Shown here: piece after piece, positions 20,875 through 29,466 of the stretch
Numbering within the stretch: position 1 is the first letter of the stretch
Layout of the letters: every line of letters starts with the position of its first letter
From: an uncultured Eubacteriales bacterium
GTDB taxonomy: Bacteria; Bacillota; Clostridia; Christensenellales; Aristaeellaceae
Assembly (NCBI GenBank): GCA_902800625.1
Contig: CADCFG010000021.1
Span: 1-53,366, forward strand
Reading direction: 5' to 3'
Length of the DNA stretch: 53,366 bases
Made by a program: the position numbers and the translations under genes
The notes under the pieces: model-generated
What the model saw: only the letters and a program-made list of their open reading frames with translations
What the model was told of the DNA's origin: nothing
Databases searched by the model: none

Positions 20875-22677
20875 TTACAGCCCCAGGTATTCGTTCCAGA
20901 ATGAACGGGAGGTCATGATCGGCAGGGCCTCGCGCCAGGCGTTGCCCACGGCCCTGTAGCCCCGGATCAGCCGGATAGAGCGCTTGCCGCCCTGCCACAG
21001 GGCGGACATGCTCTTCCTGAAGCTGCGGCGGGAGATGAAGCCCTTGTGGTTGATTTCATCATAGTTCAGCACGGCGCTGCGCCGGTAGTAATTCCGGGGC
21101 CAGGGCGTGCCGATGTTGACGATGTTCGTGCCCCTGGTGGGCGGCAGGAATATGCCGTTCATCAGGTAGATGCGCAGAGTGTTCAGCAGGCTGGCCTGCT
21201 TTGGGAGCGATTTGCGATGGATCTTTTCCTTGAAGGGAATCTCCTTCTCCAGCTCCTCCAGCGGCAGCATCTTGTCGGACATGGCCAGGATCTCCTTGTG
21301 CAGGGCCGTCGGGTCCGTCATGATCAGCTTGTCCGGTCCGGCCATGAAGTCGTCAAAACCCTTGAACATCAGCGCGCAGTTGTTGTAGCGATAGCGGATC
21401 GCGTTGCCTACGGTCCGGTGGATCAGTTCCCAGGCCAGGCGCAGGGCGGAGACCTCCGTCTTGCGCAGGGCGTTGAGGATCAGGTCGTTGCGCACCTCGT
21501 AGTATTCCATGCTGGAGGCGTATTTGTTGTCGAAACTCTCGTGCCACAGGCAGATGCCGTTCAGCGAGAGGATATCGCTGCCTGTGCGCAGGCCGAACTC
21601 CACGTCGTCCCGATGGACGAATATGGGCAGGGGCAGGCTGTCGTTGTCGATCTTCGACATGGGGATGCAGCTGTACCACCAGCCGTTGTAGTGCACCGTC
21701 TCCTCCTGCTCGTTGCGCAGCACGCAGTCCACCTTGCGCATGTCCAGGCCATGCTTTCGGGGCTTGAGGATATAGCTGTTCATCACGGCGCCGTTTTCAA
21801 ATTGTACGTGGCGCCTGTCCAGCCGCATCAGCGCCCCGGCGACGGTCTTGCCGGCGTATTCCGGCTTCAACAGCCTGAGCAGACGATAGGTGCGCAGTAT
21901 GGCGTCGGAATTGACCACCACGTCGTCGTCCATCACCAGCGCGTGGGTGAAGCGCCGGGGGGCGTCGATGATCTCGATCATGCCGCGGGTAAAGCCGCCT
22001 GCGCCGCCCACGTTTTTGTTGGGAAAAATGTGGATACGCTCCGTGGCGAGGGACTTGTCCAGCGTCTGGCCGTTGTCGGAGATGAACACCTCCAGGTGGT
22101 CCCGCAGCTCGCAGGCCGGGTTCTCCAGGATGTCCCGGTTCAGCATGGCCAGGTTCCGGGCCACGTCCTTTTCCCGCTTGAAGGTGCAGATGTCCAGCGC
22201 GATATCCACGCTGTTCAGGTCATCCGGGTCCATGTCGGCCAGGTAGCGGCCGCCGTAGAAGGCGCAGCCCTTACCCACGGCGTACAGCGAAAAGGCGCAC
22301 ATTCCCCGGGGCGGCAGCGCCTCGGGGAAGGCGAGTTCGAAGCTCTGCCTACCGTCCGAGCGGCATATTTGCTCCGAGAGGACCACCCGTCGACACTTGC
22401 CCCGCAGGCGTTCCCAGTGGATCAGCTGCACCCGGAACTCGCCCGCCAGCTCCAGCTGGATGTGCAGGTTTTCAAGTCGGGTGTACTTCAACCACTTGCC
22501 GATGGAGAAGCCGTTGAAGAAGGTGTCGCCGTCCAGCATGCACCAGCGGGGCACGCGAATGGAGCCGTCCTGCGGGTCCTGGTAGGCGTGTTTTTTGTCC
22601 GCGTCGGTGTGGAAGTAGGCCTCGAATGCGGGGCAGGTTTCCAGATTCGGAAACAGCATATCCTGCAGTACGATCAT
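20875..22677 (-). CDS. GlfT2-like family 2 glycosyltransferase (second copy)
   Basis: This 600-residue protein is a paralogue of the downstream transferase, with the same order: beta-rich N-terminus, ICTFKREK (around 164), ISDNGQTLDKS, PNKNVGGAGGFTRG, MDDDVVV (249-255), NGWWYSC, HRDDVEFGLR, CLWHESFDN and a helical C-terminal region. The candidate metal ligands, tryptophan pair and catalytic aspartates are all present. The start at 22677 overlaps the ATPase stop by four bases (ATGA), which fixes the start and shows translational coupling. Two such enzymes together would fit a linear galactan with alternating linkages or an initiating and an elongating enzyme. Confidence 0.87.
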   Translation of the reverse strand: MIVLQDMLFPNLETCPAFEAYFHTDADKKHAYQDPQDGSIRVPRWCMLDGDTFFNGFSIGKWLKYTRLENLHIQLELAGEFRVQLIHWERLRGKCRRVVLSEQICRSDGRQSFELAFPEALPPRGMCAFSLYAVGKGCAFYGGRYLADMDPDDLNSVDIALDICTFKREKDVARNLAMLNRDILENPACELRDHLEVFISDNGQTLDKSLATERIHIFPNKNVGGAGGFTRGMIEIIDAPRRFTHALVMDDDVVVNSDAILRTYRLLRLLKPEYAGKTVAGALMRLDRRHVQFENGAVMNSYILKPRKHGLDMRKVDCVLRNEQEETVHYNGWWYSCIPMSKIDNDSLPLPIFVHRDDVEFGLRTGSDILSLNGICLWHESFDNKYASSMEYYEVRNDLILNALRKTEVSALRLAWELIHRTVGNAIRYRYNNCALMFKGFDDFMAGPDKLIMTDPTALHKEILAMSDKMLPLEELEKEIPFKEKIHRKSLPKQASLLNTLRIYLMNGIFLPPTRGTNIVNIGTPWPRNYYRRSAVLNYDEINHKGFISRRSFRKSMSALWQGGKRSIRLIRGYRAVGNAWREALPIMTSRSFWNEYLGL

Positions 22678-23420
22678 TTCTCGTTTCCTTTCATCCAATC
22701 CAGATAGGCGTCGCAGACCTGGGTGGCGGGCCCATCGGCCATCACGTGGCCGTGGTTCAGCCAGATGGCGCGCTGGCACAGCTTTTTGACCATTTCCGTG
22801 TCGTGGGACACGAACAGCAGCGTCTTGCCCTGGGCCAGCAGCCGTTCCATGGTGCCATAGCACTTTTGCTGGAAGTTGTAGTCGCCCACAGCCAGCACCT
22901 CGTCCACCACCAGTATGTCTGCCTGGACGTGGGTGGCGATGGAGAAGCCCAGACGGGCGATCATGCCGGAGGAGTAGCTGCGTACGGGCACGTCGATGAA
23001 CTGCTCCAACTCGGCGTATTCCACGATGCTGTCGTAATTCTGCTGCATGTAGGCGTGCCGGTGGCCCAGCAGCGCGCCGTTGAGGAACACGTTTTCCCGG
23101 CCCGTCAGGTCCGGGTCGAAGCCCGCGCCCAACTCGATCAGCGGCGCGATGCTGCCGCCCACCCGCACGGTGCCGGCGGTGGCGTCCATGACGCCGGCGA
23201 TGATCTTGAGCATGGTGCTCTTGCCGCTGCCGTTCTTGCCGATCAGCGCCACGGATTCGCCCCGGTTCACGCTGAACGAGACGCTGTCCAGCGCCGTGAA
23301 GCTGGAGAAGCGCAGGTTGCGCCGCACCAGCTTGACCAGGTATTCCTTCAGCGTGTTGGTCCGCTCCTGCTCCATGATGAACTGCATGGAGACGTTTCCG
23401 ATGTCAATCATTGCGCTCAT
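22674..23420 (-). CDS. Polysaccharide ABC exporter ATPase (Wzt/TagH-like)
   Basis: This 248-residue nucleotide-binding subunit powers export of a finished lipid-linked glycan. It shows Walker A GKNGSGKSTMLK, the signature RSYSSGMIARLGFSIA, Walker B DILVVDEVLAVGD and the switch histidine FVSHD. The family-specific GRENVFLNGALLG places it with Wzt, TagH and RfbE ATPases. It lacks the extra C-terminal carbohydrate-binding domain of O9a/O12-type Wzt, so recognition of a chain-end modification is not expected. The ATG at 23420 is preferred over a GTG at 23429. The partner permease gene precedes it by 21 bp. Confidence 0.95.
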   Translation of the reverse strand: MSAMIDIGNVSMQFIMEQERTNTLKEYLVKLVRRNLRFSSFTALDSVSFSVNRGESVALIGKNGSGKSTMLKIIAGVMDATAGTVRVGGSIAPLIELGAGFDPDLTGRENVFLNGALLGHRHAYMQQNYDSIVEYAELEQFIDVPVRSYSSGMIARLGFSIATHVQADILVVDEVLAVGDYNFQQKCYGTMERLLAQGKTLLFVSHDTEMVKKLCQRAIWLNHGHVMADGPATQVCDAYLDWMKGNEK

Positions 23421-23441
23421 AGATTTCACTGCACCGCCCGG

Positions 23442-24200
23442 TCAAATGTAGAAGATGAAGCTCTTGCGCATGTGGTCAAACATCAGCGCGCCCAGAGCGA
23501 ACATTGCCAGCGACATCCCCGCCGCGTAAAACCAGCTTCCCGCGCCGGGGATCTGCCCGTAGAGCATCAGCTGGCGGAACAGGTATATAATTGTGTACAG
23601 GGGATTCAGGCGGATGATCCGCGCCACGTTCTCCGGCACGGCCTCGATGGGATAGAAGATCGGCGTGGCGTACATCAGCACCATCGTGAACACGCTGTAC
23701 AGATGGGTCACGTCCTGGAACTTCACCGCCAGGCCGGACAGGATCATGCCCATGCCGCTGGCGAAGAACAGCAGGAAGATCAGCGGCACGAAGAACAGCA
23801 GCATCGAAAAGTGGAACTGCACCCGGGTGAAGATCATCACGATCAGCACCGCCACCAGGCTCAGGGCCGTGGTGGTGAAGCAGGACAGAACCCGCGCCAG
23901 AGGAAACACGCACTTGGGCACGTAAACCTTCTTGAGGAGCGGACTGTTCTCCAGGATGGAGTACATGGCCCGGTTCGTGGATTCGTTGAAAAAAGTGAAT
24001 ATCGTCTGTCCGCAGATCAGGTAGAGGGGATAGTTCTCGATGTTGAAGCGGAACATGTAGCTGAATACCACCATCATCACCGACATCATCATCAGCGGGT
24101 TCAGAAGGCTCCAGAAATAGCCCAGGAAGCTGCGGCGGTACTTCAGCTTCAGGTCGCGTTTCACCAGTTCGACGATCAGGTGGGCATACCTGATCGTCAT
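23442..24200 (-). CDS. Polysaccharide ABC exporter permease (Wzm/TagG-like)
   Basis: This 252-residue membrane subunit of an ABC-2 type exporter has six predicted membrane spans and the family N-terminal amphipathic segment (ELVKRDLKLKYRRSFLGYFWSLLNPL). The conserved YATPIFYP and LNPLYTIIYLFR lie in the C-terminal half. With the ATPase it would move an undecaprenyl-linked polymer across the membrane. The ATG at 24200 has GAGG seven bases upstream. It is the first gene of the minus-strand operon, read from the promoter at 24278-24306. Confidence 0.94.
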   Translation of the reverse strand: MTIRYAHLIVELVKRDLKLKYRRSFLGYFWSLLNPLMMMSVMMVVFSYMFRFNIENYPLYLICGQTIFTFFNESTNRAMYSILENSPLLKKVYVPKCVFPLARVLSCFTTTALSLVAVLIVMIFTRVQFHFSMLLFFVPLIFLLFFASGMGMILSGLAVKFQDVTHLYSVFTMVLMYATPIFYPIEAVPENVARIIRLNPLYTIIYLFRQLMLYGQIPGAGSWFYAAGMSLAMFALGALMFDHMRKSFIFYI

Positions 24201-24277
24201 TTTTGCCTCGTGTATGATGCCCAATGTTTTTCCACGCTCCCACGCCAAGCGGCGTATAATTACAAATCTCCATTTAT

Positions 24278-24306
24278 ATTGTACAATGGATGCGCCGATG
24301 GGTCAA
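24278..24306 (-). promoter_or_regulatory. Sigma-A promoter of the ABC-exporter glycan operon
   Basis: On the minus strand TTGACC (complement of 24301-24306), 17 bp, TACAAT (complement of 24278-24283). It is placed about 80 bp upstream of the permease start codon. Confidence 0.8.
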
Positions 24307-24504
24307 CTGCATTAACTGAAAATTCTGTGACATTTGCACCGCTTGGCCGGCCCGGGGGCGATGGAAATGTGTGCCTGTGCCGGAAATAGGCGTGCAGCCG
24401 GCACGGCAAAATGCAGGCCGTACGGCCTGTTTGCGCGCCTTGTAAACAAAACCACATAATATGGAAAATAATCGTTAGAAAGTGTTGCAACTTAGGAAAC
24501 TGGA
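24307..24504. other. Divergent intergenic control region, no gene seen
   Basis: This non-coding stretch separates two divergent glycan operons. It contains a perfect 16-bp palindrome (CAGGCCGTACGGCCTG, 24414-24429), with a looser inverted repeat (GTGCCG...CGGCAC) just before it. These could be operator sites or weak terminators. No convincing reading frame was found. Confidence 0.5.
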
Positions 24505-24546
24505 TTGACGAAGCAAGGGAATTACAGTATAATGAAACTGTATACT
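24505..24546 (+). promoter_or_regulatory. Sigma-A promoter of the large glycan operon, with overlapping inverted repeat
   Basis: TTGACG (24505-24510), 17 bp, and a perfect TATAAT (24528-24533). An inverted repeat, AGTATA (24526-24531) and TATACT (24541-24546) with a 9-base spacer, overlaps the -10 box and could bind a regulator. This is the only strong plus-strand promoter found before 24766, so it probably drives the 26-kb cluster. Confidence 0.8.
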
Positions 24547-24765
24547 CAGATGAAATGGGTTACCAGCGGGTTGAACAGACTGCCCTGTGTATGAGCACGC
24601 TGGACGGGGTGTCGGCGAGGATGAAGGTGTTGCTTCCTGCGTCGGAGCACTTTGGACGACGCCTGGATTTGGCGCAATAAATCGGCCAGGGCGGACGAGC
24701 GGGGAATCGTGTCACAGCCGCGCTTGAATACGATGTATATTCGATCAAAAAATGGAGGACTGACA
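24547..24765 (+). other. Long 5' leader of the glycan operon
   Basis: About 225 untranslated bases separate the predicted transcription start from the first gene. A small hairpin (GCGTCG at 24639-24644 with CGACGC at 24657-24662) is visible, but I recognise no known riboswitch or antitermination element. A long leader on a long polysaccharide operon is where processive antitermination signals are often found; that role is only suggested. Confidence 0.4.
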
Positions 24766-26136
24766 ATGCAGATCAACAAGAACTACGAGACGGAGATTGA
24801 CCTTCGGGATTTGTTCTTCCACCTTTGCTATCGGTGGCGCAGTATCCTTATTGCGGCACTGATCGGAGCGATCGCTCTAGCCACATTTCAGTATTTGTCG
24901 ATCCAGAGAATTCATGCCGAAGGCAAGCAGACTAAGGAAGAGAAGCAGTTTGAAATTGATCTGCAGGACTATCAGGATTCCGTGAAGAACACCAAGAGCA
25001 ACATCCGGACGTACAACAAGCTGATCAAAGAGAAGAACGACTACTTGGACGAGTCGATCTATATGTCTCTGGACTCTCAGAATGAATGGGTGGCCAACAA
25101 GCGCTACTTCATCAAGATGGCTCAGTCGGTGATGGATGCACTGCCGGACAGCTTGCAGGAAGATCCCGCAGACTATGTTGCTTCCGTGTACATGGCCACC
25201 CTCAAGAGCGGCCTCGACGTGGATGAGATGGAGCAACTACTGGGTACTGGGAAGAAGGAATATATTGACGAGCTGGTTGGTGTCTGGGCGGACAATGCTG
25301 CCAATACCATCACGATTCAGGTCATCGGTCCGAATGAGGAGACAGTCAACAAGCAGATGGACTACTTCTCCAACCGCATGGTGGAGGTCAGCCAGCCACA
25401 GGCTCAGACCGTGGCTGAGCACACATTGCATCTGGTGAACGAAGACTGCCTGTCCCGCACGGATACAGGCCTGTCTGAGATGCAGGACCAGATCAATAAG
25501 CAGATCCTGAACTGGCAGACGGCCCTGAAGGAGCAACGCGAGATGCTGAATGAACTGGAAGAGGATGGTGAACCAACGGCACCAGGCAAGCATCTGGTGC
25601 GCTTTGCAGTCATTGGCTTCCTGCTTGGCGCTCTCCTGCTGGCAGGCATCCAACTGGCGAAATATACCTTCGCTGCCAAGCTGCATTCCGGCGATGAATT
25701 GATGGAGAGGTACGGCCTGCCTGTGTTTGGCGAGTATACCAAATCCCGCGCGCGTCATCCCGGCAAGGGCCTGGACAAGCTGTTTGAGAGATGGGAGTTC
25801 AACCATGCGATCACGGACGCGGAAGCGACTACGGATAGCGTCTGTGCGCTGCTGGGCGAACGGTTTGCCGGTAAGAAGCTGTTACTGACCGGCACGGTTC
25901 CTGCCGAACGGTTGAACGCCTATATCGACTGCTTGCATAAGAAGCTGGACGGCACTTGCGAAATTGTAACCGCTGGCGGACTGCCAATGAATGCCGATGC
26001 CATCGTTGACGTCAAGGATTTCGATGCGGTAATTCTTGTTGAGGAAAAGCATATTTCCCGCAACGGGGATATTCTGCGTGCGGTGGAGATGCTGCAGATT
26101 GGCGGCGCGGATGTGAAGGGCTGCATTGTTATTTAA
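24766..26136 (+). CDS. Wzz-like polysaccharide copolymerase with degenerate kinase-like tail
   Basis: This 456-residue membrane protein of the chain-length-determinant family controls polymer length in Wzx/Wzy systems. The N-terminal region YETEIDLRDLFFHLCYRWRS leads into the first membrane segment. A long extracytoplasmic coiled-coil-rich region (about 70-265) follows, then a second membrane segment (FAVIGFLLGALLLAGIQLA). The cytoplasmic tail resembles the Rossmann fold of bacterial tyrosine kinases, with GKKLLLTGTVPAERLNAYI where a P-loop would sit. It lacks GK(S/T) and a tyrosine cluster, so it is probably not a kinase. The ATG at 24766 follows TGGAGGA. It is the first gene of the operon. 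Confidence 0.82.
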   Translation: MQINKNYETEIDLRDLFFHLCYRWRSILIAALIGAIALATFQYLSIQRIHAEGKQTKEEKQFEIDLQDYQDSVKNTKSNIRTYNKLIKEKNDYLDESIYMSLDSQNEWVANKRYFIKMAQSVMDALPDSLQEDPADYVASVYMATLKSGLDVDEMEQLLGTGKKEYIDELVGVWADNAANTITIQVIGPNEETVNKQMDYFSNRMVEVSQPQAQTVAEHTLHLVNEDCLSRTDTGLSEMQDQINKQILNWQTALKEQREMLNELEEDGEPTAPGKHLVRFAVIGFLLGALLLAGIQLAKYTFAAKLHSGDELMERYGLPVFGEYTKSRARHPGKGLDKLFERWEFNHAITDAEATTDSVCALLGERFAGKKLLLTGTVPAERLNAYIDCLHKKLDGTCEIVTAGGLPMNADAIVDVKDFDAVILVEEKHISRNGDILRAVEMLQIGGADVKGCIVI

Positions 26137-26154
26137 CTGTTCGGGGCGATTTGC

Positions 26155-29100
26155 TTGATCGAGAGGCAAAAGAGTATAAAACAATGGCTGAGAACTGCAT
26201 CGAAGGGGCTGGAGACAACGTTCCTTGCACTGCTGGGTATCTATCTGTTATTTGAATCCAGCAATAAGACTTCTTTCTTCCTGCCTTTTCCCTGGTGGTT
26301 TGACAAAGCATTGCTTCGGACGACGACGGTCGTTGCTTGTATTCGGCTACTGCTCTTGGGACCGAAACGCTGGGAGGTGTGGCTGAGTGCGGCGCTTGGT
26401 GCCGCATATGCCTTGGCTTTCCGAGCGACTGGCTATCGTTTCCTGGTCTACCTGGCTGTGCTTACAGCGGGATGCTCGGGCATTGACTATCGAAGAATCC
26501 TCAAGACTTTCCTTTGGACAGTTGGCGTGTTTGCGTGTGTGACGGTGGCTGCTGCGATGACGGGGGCGATAAAGAACTTCGTGTACGCAAGGAGAGGCTA
26601 CGGCATTCGCAGTTCCTGGGGCTTCTGCTATCCCACAGATTTTGCCTCCATTGTGTTGTATATTCTGCTTGTGCTGGGGGCGACGTGGAAGGAATTGCCG
26701 GACTGGGCAATGTTGATTCCTACAGCCGGTGCTGTGCTTCTTGCCTGGGTCATTGCACACAGCGACACGAGTATTGTCTGCGGGTTGCTGTTATTCGCGA
26801 TTCTCGTTGGTTGCCTGTTTTACCGACGCGTGGTCGAAAGGTGCCCCGGTCTTCGATGGGTCGGGAGAGGAAGCAGCCTGCTGCTGTTGGCAGCCTATCC
26901 GGTTTGCGCGGCGGCAATGTTCATGCTGATGGCGCTTTATTACAGGAGCACGGGCATTGGAGTGCGGCTCAACGAGCTGTTGTCGGGACGGCTGCGCCTG
27001 TCGGTGGAGGCATGGCAGTTGCACGGCCTTAAAGCATTTGGAACGCCCTTTGAGCAGATTGGCAACGGCTTTTCCACCTTTGCCAACCAGAAGTATAACT
27101 TTGTGGACAGCTCCTATCCGCTGATTGCACTGCGCTACGGCTGGGTACTGCTGCTTGCTCACGGCGCGCTTTGGGGTTGGACGATCCGGCGAGCCCTTCG
27201 ATGCGGTAATATGCGGTTGGCTTTGGCGATGGGAATCATTGCAGTCCACTGTTTTTCCGAGCATCACTTTATTGAAGTCAATTACAACATCCTGCTGGTG
27301 ATGCCCTTTGCGGCCTACATTGGGGATGAAAAGAAAGACACCCTGCAGCACGGCATGGATTCAAAGGTGAGGTTAATGCACCTTGTGGCAAAAGCCATTC
27401 CAACTGTGGCGCTTGTGGCCTTGGCGATCCGTCTGCTGCCTTGGTTCAAGACGCTGTTTCAGGCAGAGCGCCTTTGCGGTGGAGGAGAAAACGGCTGGAA
27501 GGTCATTGGAATTTTGACGGGCACTCTGGCAGTGCTGACAGTGGTCTGGTGGATGATCGTGCATATCACACACGCGCTTATCGAGCATAAGCCATTGAGA
27601 CGTTGTGTGTCCTCTGCCACCGTGCTGCTGGCCTGTGTGGTGGGCCTGTTCGGGGGGGCACTGGCAGGCAACGAGGCTGTCGCGAAGGCAGCGGCGGATT
27701 ACGCGGACGTCGTGGAGGCGGATCGTCCCGCACTGGAGATTGCAGCTGCCGCGGCAACAGGGAATATCTATACGGATTTGCTGCCGGAAATCTACCATAA
27801 CAGGATCGATGGAGTTGGCATACTCTCCCTGTCAGGGGAAGACATGGCTCGGTACAAGGGTGATTCGGTGCTGATGGACGCAGGGGCAGAGTGTGCGGCG
27901 ATGATCGGCAATGGTTTTCTGTACAGCAGGATATCAAATGCTCATGCGATCTATACCGACGATGATTCGGTCGCCCTGGCACTCAAGGACGCCGGCTATT
28001 CCGTGACGGGCTATTACTGCGAAGTCAAGGACGTTGACTTGGCAAGGGAAGCGGAACTCAACGGCCTTGAGTACAGCCCGGAGAACGGATTATTGCTGGA
28101 CGGTCCGTTGCAGTCGCTGTGTTCAGGCCCCTATTTGGAGCTCTATGACGGCAAGTACACCGTTACCTATGAACTGCAGCTGTCAGATGGAGCGCCGAGG
28201 GATGATACCGCCTGTAATCTTCGCGTCAGCAGCTACTGGGGGGAGATTCCGCTGGCGGATCAATGGATCCATACCAGTCAGTTTGAGATGGATGGCACCA
28301 TGAGCGTGTCTCTGCCTTTTGAGGTTCAGGATGGCCGTGGCATCGAGTTTTTAACTTCTGTCGACGACGGATTCCAGGTGTGGGTAAGGCGCATCTGTTA
28401 CGCGAGGACCCCGGATTACGATATCCACACCGATTATGATCGAGAGCTGCGAATCATACGGCAGGAGTACTACGACTCGGATGGCGCGCCAACCTGTACC
28501 CCTGACAATTGGTTTGCCTGTGAATACGGGTATGACCGTGAGGGAAATATCAACCGATATTGCTACTTTGACATGGACGGCAATCGGACGCAGATTGCCA
28601 GGGGGTTCGCCGAACTTCGGCGGACATACAATCGCCGCCGTCAACCCGTTCGAGAGGAATACTATGGCGTGGACGGCGAGCCTGTCGCCATGCCGGTGGG
28701 ATCTGCCGCTGTGGAATGGGGATACGACGACGATGGCAACGTCAATGTGTACCGATATTACGATACACTTGGGGCCCTTACGGTCATCAGGCCTGGATAC
28801 GCTGAGTTGCACTATGTGTTCAATGAAGCCGGAGAGGTCGTGGAGGAAACGTATTTCGATGCCAATGGTCAGCTGACGGCTGTCGGCTTCGGCTACGCTC
28901 GGATTACTTACGATTGTGACGCAGACCAGCACCCTGTGCTGGCTCACTACTGGGACGTGAATGGAGAGCCCCTTCAGGCAGGCAGCGGCTATATGCACGA
29001 ATACTTGCAATCGCTGCAGGGCAGGGACATCACCTTGGTAATATCTGTCCGCGGTGAAGCAGCAGGCGCCTTGACGCCGATGCTGGTGGAAGATCTGTCC

Positions 29101-29415
29101 GCGCTGGGCGTAAGGACTGATCTGAGCGAAATGTACGGTTACGGCTTCTATGCTGTGGTGATGCCAGAGAGCAGTATCGAGGACTGCGGTGACAGCGTGG
29201 CTTTGAGTTACAGCGGCGACTTGGGTGGATTGCCCTGCACTGTTCAAAGCGCTGGCAATGATGCCGGGGACTACAGTTCCATCGTTATAGACGGTACGGA
29301 GTATTCCAGGAATGCCCGGGGCATGAACATTGTGGTGTTTGACAATCAGAAGAAGCAGGTCACGGACTCCATCGCATTTGATACATGCTCACGATATATG
29401 ACAGTTACAAGATAA
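26155..29415 (+). CDS. Wzy-like membrane protein fused to repeat and ILEI-like lectin domains
   Basis: This is an unusual 1086-residue protein. Residues 1-505 hold about a dozen hydrophobic segments in the style of O-antigen polymerases/ligases, including the extracytoplasmic loop LNELLSGRLRLSVEAW and GNGFSTFANQKYNF. Residues 510-650 form a soluble alpha/beta region (GNIYTDLLPEIYHNRIDGVG, SNAHAIYTDDDSV). Residues 655-752 look like a beta-sandwich. Residues 765-945 contain tandem repeats with the pattern YD.(D/E)G.(I/V)N.Y.YFD..G, like RHS/YD repeats. Residues 956-1086 resemble the ILEI/FAM3 lectin-like domain (ITLVISVRGEAAGAL, then SIVIDGTEYSRNARGMNIVV). Only a TTG start (26155, GGGGCG upstream) fits. 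It may polymerise or ligate the glycan and hold it through the tail; both are inferences. Confidence 0.75.
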   Translation: MIERQKSIKQWLRTASKGLETTFLALLGIYLLFESSNKTSFFLPFPWWFDKALLRTTTVVACIRLLLLGPKRWEVWLSAALGAAYALAFRATGYRFLVYLAVLTAGCSGIDYRRILKTFLWTVGVFACVTVAAAMTGAIKNFVYARRGYGIRSSWGFCYPTDFASIVLYILLVLGATWKELPDWAMLIPTAGAVLLAWVIAHSDTSIVCGLLLFAILVGCLFYRRVVERCPGLRWVGRGSSLLLLAAYPVCAAAMFMLMALYYRSTGIGVRLNELLSGRLRLSVEAWQLHGLKAFGTPFEQIGNGFSTFANQKYNFVDSSYPLIALRYGWVLLLAHGALWGWTIRRALRCGNMRLALAMGIIAVHCFSEHHFIEVNYNILLVMPFAAYIGDEKKDTLQHGMDSKVRLMHLVAKAIPTVALVALAIRLLPWFKTLFQAERLCGGGENGWKVIGILTGTLAVLTVVWWMIVHITHALIEHKPLRRCVSSATVLLACVVGLFGGALAGNEAVAKAAADYADVVEADRPALEIAAAAATGNIYTDLLPEIYHNRIDGVGILSLSGEDMARYKGDSVLMDAGAECAAMIGNGFLYSRISNAHAIYTDDDSVALALKDAGYSVTGYYCEVKDVDLAREAELNGLEYSPENGLLLDGPLQSLCSGPYLELYDGKYTVTYELQLSDGAPRDDTACNLRVSSYWGEIPLADQWIHTSQFEMDGTMSVSLPFEVQDGRGIEFLTSVDDGFQVWVRRICYARTPDYDIHTDYDRELRIIRQEYYDSDGAPTCTPDNWFACEYGYDREGNINRYCYFDMDGNRTQIARGFAELRRTYNRRRQPVREEYYGVDGEPVAMPVGSAAVEWGYDDDGNVNVYRYYDTLGALTVIRPGYAELHYVFNEAGEVVEETYFDANGQLTAVGFGYARITYDCDADQHPVLAHYWDVNGEPLQAGSGYMHEYLQSLQGRDITLVISVRGEAAGALTPMLVEDLSALGVRTDLSEMYGYGFYAVVMPESSIEDCGDSVALSYSGDLGGLPCTVQSAGNDAGDYSSIVIDGTEYSRNARGMNIVVFDNQKKQVTDSIAFDTCSRYMTVTR

Positions 29416-29466
29416 CACGCAGAGGCGTTGTATAATGAGCGCTCGACGACAGGAGGTACGGCTTCG

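Noticed and set aside
25700..26136. BY-type tyrosine kinase
   Set aside because: The Walker A lysine and the C-terminal tyrosine cluster are absent.
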